This document shows, piece by piece, positions 1-10,450 of a DNA stretch of 64,000 bases; within the stretch, counting starts at the first letter, position 1, and the number at the start of each line of letters is the position of its first letter. A program made the position numbers and the translations under genes. Source of the DNA: Rhipidocladum racemiflorum (taxonomy: Eukaryota > Streptophyta > Magnoliopsida > Poales > Poaceae); contig CM070580.1 of NCBI GenBank assembly GCA_036346355.1, positions 66,542,854 to 66,606,853 on the forward strand, read 5' to 3'. The notes under the pieces are model-generated. The model was given only the letters and a program-made list of their open reading frames with translations, did not search any database and had not been told where the DNA came from.

Positions 1-2112
1 TGGACTAAGCGAGCCGTGGACCACGTCCATGGACCGGCTGACGCAATAAATCGATTTTTTAATAGAAAAATAATTCGGTGGAAAATCAAAATCCTTGCTG
101 ACGTCATTATTCGGTTTTTCAGTATAAAAATAAATGAATTAATTCGGATTATTGATTTATTTTAATTCTGAAACTTGAAACGCTTATAACTTTTGCAATT
201 TAACTCCGATTTGAGTGATTCAAATTTCTAAATTTTCATAAAAATGAGACCTACTCAAATATGAATTTTAATTAAATTTTGATTATGAATATTTCTCTGT
301 TTATATTTAATTAATGTTTTCTTTAAACTTTAAACGATTATAACTTTTGCATTTAAACTCCGAATTTGACGATCCCAGTTTCTAAAAATTCATAAAATTA
401 TGCTCTCTCTATTTATGAACTTTATTTGGGTGTTTGGACACTTTTTATCTACTGTTTATTTATTTATTGCTATTTGCACGCTTTACGAGTAGACGTTGAA
501 ATGCCCGAAGGCTTCGAAGGTGAAGTGTTGACCTAGGAGCCAGCTCAGGACCAAGAACAAGTACTCTTTGAAGGCAAGTTGTGCTTTGACCATGTTGATC
601 CCATTTTCAAATTAATTTGGTTTAAATTATTGCATGCTAGATTAATTAGAAAATGCTTTATTTAATTATGGGAAATTAGATAAATGCCAAATTGCTTTAT
701 GACACCTTGGTTAATTAAATATGTGCCATGACCCCTTGTCACCCTAGTTGAGGATTATTAGTTGGACATTATTAAATTGCCAACATGGGTAGTTAGACCG
801 ACGTAGTATGCTTAGCCTTGCCACGTGAAATGTTTTGGACAATCAAATGCTAATGTTCACTTAATGAGATATTGAACTTGTTTTTGAGAGAAGTATCATG
901 TGTTATGATTGTCGATGGCACGTGGTGCATGGTAATCAACTGGGGGCTTTGATAAATAGATTTCGACCGGGGCATGTGGCAAGAATTATCGGGCGGGCCA
1001 TTTGTGGCACCGGGAACGTTGATTTGGTTCTTCGGGTAGTCTTGCCCTGGTCACCCTAAGGACTTAACCTTGCAAGCCATTGAACTAAGTCAAACGTGCA
1101 ACCACATGTCTGTAATGGGACGAACCTAGTTGATTAAGTTGCTAATAACGTACCTGTGGGACCTCGGGGTGTCAACTATGCCTTTTGTGTAGTTGTACGG
1201 GAGCGTCACAGTCTTTGCGGCCAGGTACCCATCTAACGGTGGATTGGCCTAAACTTCGCCTTCGCTAAGGGAAGGGTTAGTGTGCAATCACCGGGGAGGA
1301 TCACTTGTGCTGTTAGAAGCTTCCGAAAGACTTTGTTACGGACACTCGCCTTTGTGGTGTTTGGTTGTATTTTGTGGGTAAAGTGCATAACCTCTGCAGA
1401 GTGTTAAAATCTATTCGAATAGCCGTGTCCGCGGTATTGGACATCGCTCGGGAATTACAGTCAAGGGTTAGACTTTCTTGAAAATAACTTGGACTTGAAA
1501 GGTTGGGTTTGGGTTTAATAATGATGTTGATGGAAATGTGGATTAGGATTGGAAAAGATGTTTATTTAATTCCTGGAAAAGTTATTGCTCTTAAACTTGT
1601 TTCTATTGCTTTCGAATCTACTTATGCTACTTGTCAAATGCTGTTTTACTGCAATTATACCCTGAGCTATTCCTTTGTATTAAGCCATGCATGTAGTATA
1701 TTAGTTTGCATTCTGTGCATGACTTGCTGAGTACCAAGTACTCACCCTTACCACCATACAACACCAGTTGAAGGAGAGTCTATACCAGCTTTGGAGGAGG
1801 AGCTCCAAGAGGAACCGTCTAACTAGGGAGCGAGCCCAGTCAGTTGCTTGTGGTATACTGGATGGCGCCACGAAGTTATCTTACATTCCGCTGCAGTTAT
1901 TTCTCTCTTATTGAGTTTTCGCCCTACGTGGCATATATTTGTAACTTGACCTTAAGGTCGAGCAACCAGCTTGGTTAACTATTTATAGTATCTTATTATT
2001 TCGTTGAGTATGATTGTGATATTTACCAATGTTGAGACTGTGTGCACTAGCGCGTTCCTGGACTAGTGCTGAATACACAGAGGGTTCGGATTTGCAAATT
2101 CGGGTCCCGACA
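1..2112 (+). mobile_element. Chromovirus-type Ty3 LTR, 3' portion, cut by window start
   Basis: This stretch aligns along its length with the 3' two-thirds of the LTRs at 2644-6047 and 10451-13860. Shared landmarks are the promoter-like AT-rich block, the GAGTACCAAGTACTCACCC segment and the terminal ATTCGGGTCCCGACA. It ends in CA at 2112. No primer-binding site follows it, so it is a 3' LTR or a solo LTR rather than a 5' LTR. It is more diverged from the other two copies than they are from each other. The flanking sequence is a PMD gene on the minus strand, and the next five bases (CGGTA, 2113-2117) would be one copy of its target duplication. The other copy lies outside the window. Confidence 0.85.
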
Positions 2113-2643
2113 CGGTACCATGCAAGGTAGCCGTCGTACTCGTAGGGGTCGTATGGGCCAGCGGGATGGACCACCTCCTGCAATGCTGACTCGACCCATC
2201 ACGTGATGTGCGTACCGTGGACTAGGGTCCAATCGACAGCGCTTCTCTTGTTATGGTTAAGACATTAGAATGGCAAATTTTGGATGAAGATGACAAGATT
2301 GAAAACAATAAAATACATACCCGTGCGACCTCCCAGCGTCCCGCGGTGGTGGAACCGGGATTATCTGTCGGCACCCGAACTATCTTTGGATACATTCGGG
2401 CGAATAGACCTCCACCGCGTTCATATACACGATGAAGCACGTGGTCATCCAAAATGGCATGTCCACCAGGCAATAACCAGAGATGCATCCGTCGGTGGCA
2501 ATTTATGCGGCTCGTTGCGGTGTCGGTGGATCCCATGTCACATTGTCATCGGTTAGTAGGTCCATATCTGCTATAACACGTTTGTAGCTCATGTGGTCAC
2601 CAAGCGGCAACCATCTAAGCCGTGCGTGCATCCAATGGTGGCC
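2113..2643 (-). pseudogene. PMD gene of MULE 1, C-terminal part (continues from 13861-14711)
   Basis: Read on the minus strand, this segment continues the plant mobile domain frame interrupted at 13861. The codon in progress before the retrotransposon is completed here and runs on as HHWMHARLRWLPLGD. An intron with GTATGT donor and AG acceptor fits 2320 down to 2245. The last exon (2244-2113) ends with the motif YDGYLAWYR, which resembles PMD C-termini, and is then cut by the LTR at 1-2112. Three in-frame stops are present: TAA near 2505-2503, TAG at 2382-2380 and TGA at 2201-2199. Each fits a C-to-T change in a Gln or Arg codon. The gene is not functional here. PMD proteins (MAIN/MAIL family) act in the nucleus in silencing and genome stability; transposon-borne copies have no settled role. 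Confidence 0.75.
2639..2643. repeat. Target site duplication TGGCC, left copy
   Basis: Five bases immediately before the TG start of the LTR at 2644. They match 13861-13865 exactly and mark the integration of the Ty3 element into the PMD gene. Confidence 0.93.
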
Positions 2644-5600
2644 TGTAACACCCCAAAATTTTACTTTTCCTAAATTCATGTGTGATTTGGCACTTTGGTG
2701 AATTTTTGGAATTTTCTGGAATTTATTTGGATTTATTTGGAATTTATTTGAATTTATTCCATTTTGAAATAATTAAAGAATTTAATTTTGCAAATAAATT
2801 TTTGTTGGAAATATTTTATTTGAGTCCAAAATGATCCAAAGTATTTTCGAATTTTTACGGAATTTTTACGAGTCATTTGCTATTTTTAATGAATTAAATG
2901 AATTCTCGGGAATTATTTTAATTATTAAATCGCTGGAAAAATCAAACTCGGGTCAAATCTTGTTCATCCGATCGAGGCAGTCGGACTCGAGTTCGAGTCA
3001 GGCCGGACCGGCCGGCGTCATTGCTTTCGGCCAGAGCCGGGTTCGCCTGTGGCCGTTGGATCGAGATCAGCGGTGCAGCGTCATCGTTCCCGATCAGGCA
3101 GGAGGCAATTGCTCGCCGTGGGCGCCGTGTCGCGTTAGGGTTTCGTGTGTTCTTGGCGCCGCGTCGAGGCACTATTTAAAGCCCCAAGGCCGCCCGTTGA
3201 AGCTACATCGCGCACCTTTTCCCTCGAGTTTGAGCCCTAGCCGCGCCGTCTAGCGCAAAAGCTCGCCGTAGTTGCCTCTCTCTTCCACCGCGTTCCTCGG
3301 CGATTCCGCCAGGCAAGCCGTTTCCGCCGCAACCAAGACCGGATCCGGAACCCCGGCAGGCGCTTTGTTGAGTGCACTCACTTGGCCGGAGAGCGCCCGG
3401 CGCATTGCCGTGGTAAATCATCCTCGTGCCGGTGAGCCGCGCCAGCGAAGCCATCGCCGTCGAGCTCGGTGAACCGTCGAGATCCAAATCGGACGGTTGA
3501 GGTGAGCCACGTTCTATCCCAACCCTAAGATCCCAGTTAGATCGGGACCGTTGGATCAAGATCAACGGCCCATAATCGACCACGTTGCTTATAGCGTGGG
3601 TAGCGATCTGAGTTAGGGTTAATTTCAACCGTTGGATCAAGATCAGCGGCTCCAGATCGCGCGTTAATCCAAAGCGTGAAGCGAGACCCAATCCATACCG
3701 TCGGATTTTAAATCGGCGGCCGTGGTGCGCCGCAGCGTCGGGAAGCTTGGCCGCCCATGATCGGCGCCGGTAGCGTGAGGCAGCCCGACAGCGGGGCCCA
3801 GCGTCGTCAGCGGGGCAGAAACCGCACCATGGCGTCATCGGCGGCGTCACGGTGAAACCGCTTGTCGGCAGCTGTCCCGGCCGGTGTCTTTGGCGTCGGC
3901 CAATGGCGTCATCTGTAGGCCCGCATGTCGATCTCCGCGTGGAAGCCAGTGGGCCGAGTCCACCGTAGACCCGAGCCAAGCGTGGACCAAGTCCATGGAC
4001 CGGTGACGTCGGCCAGCCAATCGAAGGCTGCCACGTGTCCATCTTGGCGCCAATAATTAATTTCGAAAGAAAATGATTTATTAATTCGAAATATTGATTC
4101 AAACTTTAGATTCAAACTTCAAACGCTTATAACTTTTGCGTTTCAACTCCGATTTGAGCGATTAAAATTTCTAAATTTGTATAAAATTGAGATTTACCTA
4201 AATATGAATTTTATTTAATTTTTGGACTAAAGTTTTTCTCTGTAATATTATTTAATTGATTATTTAAACTTTAAATAATCATAACTTTGCATTTTAACTC
4301 CAAATTTGACGATTCGGTTTCTAAAAATCCGAAAATTACGTTCTCTCTGTTTATGGATTTTATTTGGAGTTTTGGGATGTTTTTGTCTATTGTTTATTGG
4401 GTATTTGCTATTTGCACGCTTTACGAGTAGAGCGTTGAAGTGCAGGGAAGGATTCGAGGGAGAAGTGTTGACTCAGGATCCAACTCAAGACCAAGAGCAA
4501 GTACTTTTTGAAGGCAAGTTGTGCTTTGACCATGTTGATCCTATTTGAAATCTATTTTGATTTAAACTATTGCATGCTAGTTCAATTAGAAAGATATTTT
4601 GTTTAAACATGGGGGTTAGATAAATACCAATTTCTTTGTATGACACCTTGATTATCTAAGTATGTGCCATGATCCTTTGTCACCCCTAGTTGTGGTTTAC
4701 TAGTTGGACATTATTAAATTGCCAACATGGGTTTAGACCGATTGTAGTATCTTTGCTTAGACACGCTACGTGCTCATGACATGATTTTGGACAATCAAAT
4801 GATAATATGGACTTAATGATATATTGAACCTGTTTTGGAAAAGTATCATGTGATGTTGACACGTGGTGCATGGTAATCAAGCGGGGTTTGATAAGCGATT
4901 TCGGCCAAGGGCATGTGGCAAGAGTAATCAGGTGGGCGGTTGTGGCATTGGGAGTGTTGATTTGGTTTTGGGTAGTCTTGCCCTGGTCACTCTAAGGACT
5001 TAACCTTGCAAGCCTTTGAACTGGGTCATACTTGCAACCACATGGGTGGAATGGGACGGCCCTAGTTGACTAAGTCGCTAAGGACTCACTTGTGGAGCCT
5101 CAGGGTGTCGATTACACCGTTTGTGTGATTATGCGGGGAGCGTATCGTGGTGTGGCCGGTACCCATCTAACGGTGTGTTGGTCCCATACTTCGCCTTGGC
5201 TAAGGGAAGGGATGGTGTAGAGCACGAACAGGAGAGGACCACTGTGTTGTTTGAGGCTTAGAAAGGCTTTATTCACGGGAACTCGCCTTTGTGGTGTTTG
5301 ATTGTATCTTGTGGGTAAAGTGCATAACCTCTGCAGAGTGTAGAATCTATTTGAATAAGCGAGTCCACTGATCTTGGACAATGCTCGGGAATTACAGTCA
5401 AGGGTAGACTTTACGAAAATAACTTGGTTTTGAAAAGATGGGTTGGTTTAACAAGGAAGGTGATGGAAATATGGTGTAGGATGGGAAAAATGTTTGTTAA
5501 ACTTTTTGAAAAGTTATTTATGCTTTACTTATTTCTACTGCTTTCGAATCTACTTTTATTACTTGTCAAAAGTCATTTCATCGCAAATATACCACTGAGC

Positions 5601-6047
5601 TATTCCTTTGTACCAAGCCATGCATATAGTATATTAGCTTGCATTACTGTGCATGACTTCTCGAGTACCAAGTACTCACCCTTGCCTCAACACAATACCA
5701 GTTGAAGAGGAGACTACGCAGTTTCGGAGGAGGAGTTCCCGGAGGATCCGTCTACTTAGGGATGCGAGCCCACTGGTTGCTGTGGTATCTTGGATGGCGC
5801 CACGAAGTTTATTTGATTTTCATTCTTTGTTATTTCTCTTTTAATAAGTTTCGCCTAGCAAGGCATAAATTTGTAACATGGCCATAATGTCGAGTAACCC
5901 ATTGATTATTTAAATAAAGTACAATGATATTATCGATTGGTATGATTGTGATATATACCGATGTTAATTTGTGTGCACTAAGCTGCGTTCTGGACTAGTC
6001 TTTTGAATACCTGAGAGGGTCGGATTTGCAAATTCGGGGTCCCGACA
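2644..6047 (+). repeat. 5' LTR of the chromodomain Ty3 element
   Basis: Begins TGTAACACCCC and ends GGGGTCCCGACA. It is collinear with the 3' LTR at 10451-13860. The two differ by many 1-3 base insertions or deletions as well as substitutions, for example around 4427-4445 versus 12236-12252. Internal ORFs such as 3203-4102 (minus) fall in GC-rich LTR sequence without recognisable domains and are not called as genes. Confidence 0.95.
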
Positions 6048-6051
6048 GAGG

Positions 6052-6065
6052 TGGTATCAGAGCCA
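6052..6065 (+). promoter_or_regulatory. Primer-binding site (initiator tRNA-Met)
   Basis: TGGTATCAGAGCC begins four bases after the 5' LTR. This is the standard plant primer site complementary to the 3' end of initiator methionine tRNA, used to start minus-strand cDNA synthesis. Confidence 0.93.
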
Positions 6066-6562
6066 TACTTGACTGTAGGCTCAACCCTAAGCTAGAATGG
6101 TCGTAGTGAGGATAAAACCTATTTTCTAAAAGCTAAAAATTTGTGAAGACAAGAAATGACATCTCGACTTATCCCCTTCTCTCTTTTCTTGTCTCTTGCT
6201 GAAATTTTCCCTTACCTTGTCACAATTTAAAAATTCCGAGTTCTTACGTAAAGCACTCTTGTGACAGATGGAGGTTTTCTCGATGAGTGAGCATAGGTTC
6301 TATAGTGAGACTCCTTCACGAGTCGAGTCATAGAATAAAAAGTCACCCTTTAGGCGTTAGACTCGAGTTAGTTCGATTTGGATTTTCATTGTTTCTTTGA
6401 GTGTGCGGTATGTGTTGCAAGGCCCTTAGGCATTGTAAGAGCCATACCAAGTTATTAATAATAAAGTTGGACCTTAAAGTTACCCCTTTCGCCCGCATAA
6501 GTTCCATATTACTTGTCTATTCTTGTTTCCCTCTCATCTCTAAACCTAGAGCAAATCGGCGG

Positions 6563-7160
6563 ATGGTGAACACCCGTGGGAACTTTGGAAGCAATGGGAG
6601 TGGATCTCGCCCAGAAAACCCCAATGATGGAGCACCGGCACCGCCCTTTGGATGTGCAGAATTTTGGAGCATTTCTTGCTGCTCGGACTCGATTGATGCA
6701 TGCTATGATGCAACAAATGCAGCACGTCCTTTGCTCAGGCCCACGACCAATCAAGTTAATCGGGGACAACGCCCGAGAATACAAGGCTGTCGAGAGTTCA
6801 TGAGGACTCACCCACCCACTTTCTCTGGGAATGCCAATCCATTGGAGGCCGATGATTGGTTAAGATCAATTGAGAGGAAGCTACACATAGCTCAATGCAT
6901 AGGAATGAGAAGGTACTCTACGCTTCTCATCGGTTGGAAGGAACATTGGCCGAATGGTGGGAGAACTTACATTGCCACTGAGGAGAACCCTCAAGATATC
7001 ACTTGGGAAGAGTTCACAATTTGCATTAAGCGGTATCACGTGCCTGAAGGAATCATGGACCTTAAGAAGGAGGAGTTCGAGCAATCTGAAGCAAGGTAAT
7101 CGGCCGGTGGCCGAGCTACTGAACAAGTTCACTCGGCTAGCACGCTACGCTTTGAGGATG
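6563..7160 (+). pseudogene. gag: gag remnant of the chromodomain Ty3 element
   Basis: The likely start is ATGGTGAACACCCGTGGG at 6563, not the upstream ATG at 6401, because the MVNTRG start is usual in this lineage. The capsid-like core is recognisable from REFMRTHPPTFSGNA through DDWLRSIERKLHIAQC and the ITWEEF segment, giving a structural protein that would package the element RNA. The frame shifts several times (near 6650-6790, 6930 and 7095). The C-terminal zinc knuckle is not found before the protease remnant, so part of gag is deleted. Confidence 0.75.
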
Positions 7161-7286
7161 TAGCGACGGATAAATCGAGGCAGTCTCGTTTTATGAAGGG
7201 ACTTAACTCGGGATTGCAAGACTTAAGTGCATGCTTTTAGTTCAAACCCACAGTTCCAGAACTCCGAGCGAAAGTAGGATGTTAAG

Positions 7287-7520
7287 GTGAGAATACTAAT
7301 AGATGGAATAGAGTTCCTAGCAAACCTTATAATTTTGGAGACCCAGGACCTTAGATGTTATATTGGGAATGGATTGGTTATCCAAGCACAAGGCATGTAT
7401 TGGATTGTGGGCGAAGGACTATCTCGATTGAGAGCAGTGTGGGAAGAAAGTGGAATTTCAAGCCCACTGCGGTTAGAGATGGACGATTGATGGTTAAGCA
7501 GTACCAAGGCAATCAGCATA
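7287..7520 (+). pseudogene. Protease / RT-linker remnant
   Basis: In shifting frames this reads like the segment after the aspartic protease, including a degraded form of the ILGMDWL motif near 7360. The protease active-site DSG triad is not visible. Together with the missing gag zinc knuckle this implies an internal deletion around 7160-7290. Confidence 0.5.
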
Positions 7521-7535
7521 GAGGATGTCTCAGTA

Positions 7536-8440
7536 GTGAATGGGTACCCAGATGTTTTTCCTGAAGATCTACCTGGTATGCCGCCTGACAGGGACATAGA
7601 GTTTGTGATAGAGCTTGTACCTGGTACAGCACCGATAGCAAAGAGACCCTATCGGATGTCTACCGAGGAGTTGGTAGAGATGAAGAAACAGTTGGAAGAG
7701 TTAATGGATAAAGGATTTATCAGACCAAGTTCGTCGCCGTGGGGAGCACCAGTTTTGTTTGTCAAGAAGAAGGACGGGAGTTTCAGGATGTGCATTGACT
7801 ACCGTGCACTCAATGAAGTCACCGTGAAGAATAAGTATCTGCTACCCAGGATTGATGATTTGTTTGATCAGTTAAGAGGAGCCGGAGTTTTCTCCAAGAT
7901 TGATCGAGATCGGGATACCATCGATTGAGGATCCGATCGGAGGATATTCGAAGGCGCATTCTCGTCAAGATATGGACATTACGAGTTCTGATTATGTCCT
8001 TTGAAATTTAACGAATGCGCCCGGCTTATTTCATGAATATGATGAATAAGGTGTTCATGGAATATTTGGACAAGTTTGTCGTCGTGTTCATAGACGATAT
8101 CCTAATCTACTCCAAGGCAGAGGATGAACATGCCGAACACTTAAGGCGAGTTTTGGAAAAGGCGAGGGAACAGCAACTTTCGCCAAGTTCAGCAAGTGTG
8201 ATTTTTGGAAGGATAAGGTGGAGTTTCTTGGACATGTAATGACCGCAGAAGGAGTCGCCAGTGGATCCAAGCAAAGTAGAAGGCGTGTTACATTGGGAGG
8301 CGTAGAAGGCGTGACCAGATTCGGAGTTTCCTTGGAATGGCGAGGATACTACCGCCGTTTCATTGAAGGCTTCTCGACAATTCTGCGAAACCTCTTACGC
8401 CAATTCTTTGAAGAAGGAAAAGAAGTTTGCATGGGCGCTT
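7536..8440 (+). pseudogene. pol: Reverse transcriptase domain (Ty3 type), frameshifted
   Basis: The first part reads openly as the linker (YPDVFPEDLPGMPP) and RT fingers (WGAPVLFVKKKDGSFRMCIDYRALN), ending at a frameshift near 7910 just after the FSKIDR motif that carries the first catalytic Asp region. A second piece (8015-8239) has the catalytic loop FIDDILIYS, where Ile replaces the usual Tyr/Phe/Val before DD in a form common in plant Ty3 elements. The thumb and connection follow at 8218-8440 in another frame. At least three frameshifts make it inactive. Confidence 0.9.
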
Positions 8441-8885
8441 GAGAATGTGAGAAAGGATTTCAGGAGCTGAAGAAGCGATTGACATCGGCACCGGTGTTAG
8501 TTCTCGGATGTTGCTCAAAGCCGATATTTATTGTGACGCATCGCGCCAAGGACTTGGATGTGTCTTGTCTGAGAATGGAAAGGTAAATCGCGTATGCATC
8601 AAGGCGATTGAGGCCGCATGAGGAAAATTATCAGACACATGACCTAGAGTTAGGCTAGTAGTGCATGCCTTGAAGATATGGCGTCACTATCTGATTGGAA
8701 AGCAGATGTGAAGTGTATACGGATCATAAGAGCCTTAAGTACATATTCACCCGATCGGATCTGAATATGAGGCAAAGGAGATGGCTAGAGTTGATCAAGG
8801 ACTATAATGTTGGAATCCATTACCATCCGGGAAGGCCAGCGTAGTAGCCGACGCTACGAGTCGGAAAAGCCATCACAGTGAGTCG
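8441..8885 (+). pseudogene. RNase H domain remnant
   Basis: Fragments in several frames match Ty3 RNase H in order: the catalytic YCDASRQGLG segment near 8530, the LRPHEENYQTHDLEL-like block near 8615, a TDHKSLKY-like block near 8720, and the end RRWLELIKDYN near 8780. Stop codons and shifts interrupt each piece. Confidence 0.75.
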
Positions 8886-10060
8886 TTGCTAGCCACAAGT
8901 CGGGATGAGTTATGTGAGGATTTTCAGAAAATGAAGATTGAGGTAGTACCTAGCGGATTCTTGGCAGCATTAGAAGTAAAGCCTACCCTAGAGGATCAGA
9001 TCAGAAGGGACGGAAGGATGATGACAAGATCGCGAGGATTAAGTCCGTCGAGGAGGAAGGCAAGGCGAGAGGACTTCAAGTTGGATGAGCAAGGCACGTT
9101 GTGGATGAAGGATCGTATTTGTGTGCCTAACAAAAGGAGTTAAAGCAACTGATTTTGGAAGAAGCCCATGACTCCAAGTACTCAATTCACCACAGGCGCC
9201 AAGATGTATCGAGGATCTAAAGGAGAGATTACGGTGGCCGAGTATGAAACGAGAAGTTGCCGAGCATGTTGCATTGTGCGGCGTATGCCAGGAGAGTCAA
9301 GGCAATGCATCGAGAGACCACAGGATTGCTACAACCGAAGATACCTGAGTGGAAGTGGGAGGAAATCGGAATGGATTTCATTACGGTTTCTTAGAAGACT
9401 CAAGGAGGTTATGACTCCATATGGGTTATAGTGGATCGCTTGACTAAAGTAGCCCATTTTATCCCCGTGAAGACCACTTACTCGGGAGATAAATTAGCGG
9501 AATTATACATGATCCGGATTGTTTGTTTGCACGGAGTGCCAAAGAGGATTGTATCGGACAGAGGTACCCAATTTACCTCAAGGTTCTGGAATAAGTTGCA
9601 TGAAGCCATGGGAACCCGTTTAAACTTCAAGATGTGACTTATCATCCACAGACGGATGGACAGGCCAGAAAGGGTCAACCAGTCTGGAGGATATGTTGAG
9701 AGCTTGTGCATTGGCTTATGCTACCTCTTGGGATAAGAGTTTGCCGTATGCCGAGTTCGATTACAACAATAGTTATCGAGGCTAGTTCTGAGATGTCACC
9801 TTTGAGGCCTTTGTATGGTCGACCCTGTCGGACGCCATTGAATTGGAATGAGGCCGTGGCGCCGTGTCTTTGGGCCTTGATATTATTCAAGAGGTGAAGA
9901 AGCGGTCGCTATGATTAGGGAAAGGTTGAAGATAGCCCAATCTCGACAAAAGAGTTATCTTGACAATCGTCGCCGAGATTTGAGTTTTGAACCGTAAGAC
10001 TTTGTATACCTCAGGATTCGCCTCTCGGGGGAGTTAAGAGGTTCCATGCCAAAGGAAAAC
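8886..10060 (+). pseudogene. Integrase domain remnant
   Basis: The N-terminal zinc-binding segment is degraded (9060-9310). The core keeps its first two catalytic Asp residues, in GMDFI near 9370 and in VSDRGTQFTSRFW near 9557. The Glu segment near 9665 (ERVNQ) survives only in a shifted frame. The GKRPRTPLNWNE-like region near 9800-9850 is followed by the C-terminal beta-rich segment up to about 10060. It would have inserted the cDNA; this copy cannot. Confidence 0.85.
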
Positions 10061-10139
10061 TTGCACCAGTTATGTTGGACCATTTAAGATTTTGAGCCGC
10101 ATGAGGCGAAGTTGCTTATCACCGGAGTTGCCACGATCG

Positions 10140-10395
10140 TTAGCGAGTACATGATGTATTCCATGTGTCCCAGTTGAAGAAGTGTCTTGAGTTAGGAGGA
10201 ACAGACACTTTATTAGAATCAATCGAGTTGCAAGAGGATTTGACTTATAAGGAGCATCCAGTGAGGATTCTAGACACAATGGATCGAGAAACTAGAAACA
10301 AGTCAACCCGCTTCTGTAGAGTTCGAGTGGAGCAACCATGCAGAGAGCGAAGCGACTTAGGAGCTTGAAGAGGATTTGAAGAAAGAATTTCCAAA
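10140..10395 (+). pseudogene. Integrase C-terminal tail with chromodomain
   Basis: Reads from the FHVSQLKKCL motif (about 10150) through QEDLTYKEHPVRILD and a degraded segment of the type RTRNKSIRFCRVQW...EEATWE, which is the chromodomain of Tekay/Del-like chromoviruses. Chromodomains bias integration towards marked chromatin. A shift near 10330 breaks the end. Confidence 0.7.
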
Positions 10396-10436
10396 CCTAT
10401 TCCTTTAGTAAGCCTGAATCTCGGGGACGAGATTCT

Positions 10437-10450
10437 ATTAAGGGGAGGTT
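10437..10450 (+). promoter_or_regulatory. Polypurine tract
   Basis: AAGGGGAGGTT lies directly before the 3' LTR. It is the plus-strand priming site expected at this position. Confidence 0.85.

Noticed and set aside
3203..4102. 299-codon minus-strand ORF in the 5' LTR
   Set aside because: GC-rich LTR sequence. No domain seen, and the corresponding part of the 3' LTR is broken into several frames.
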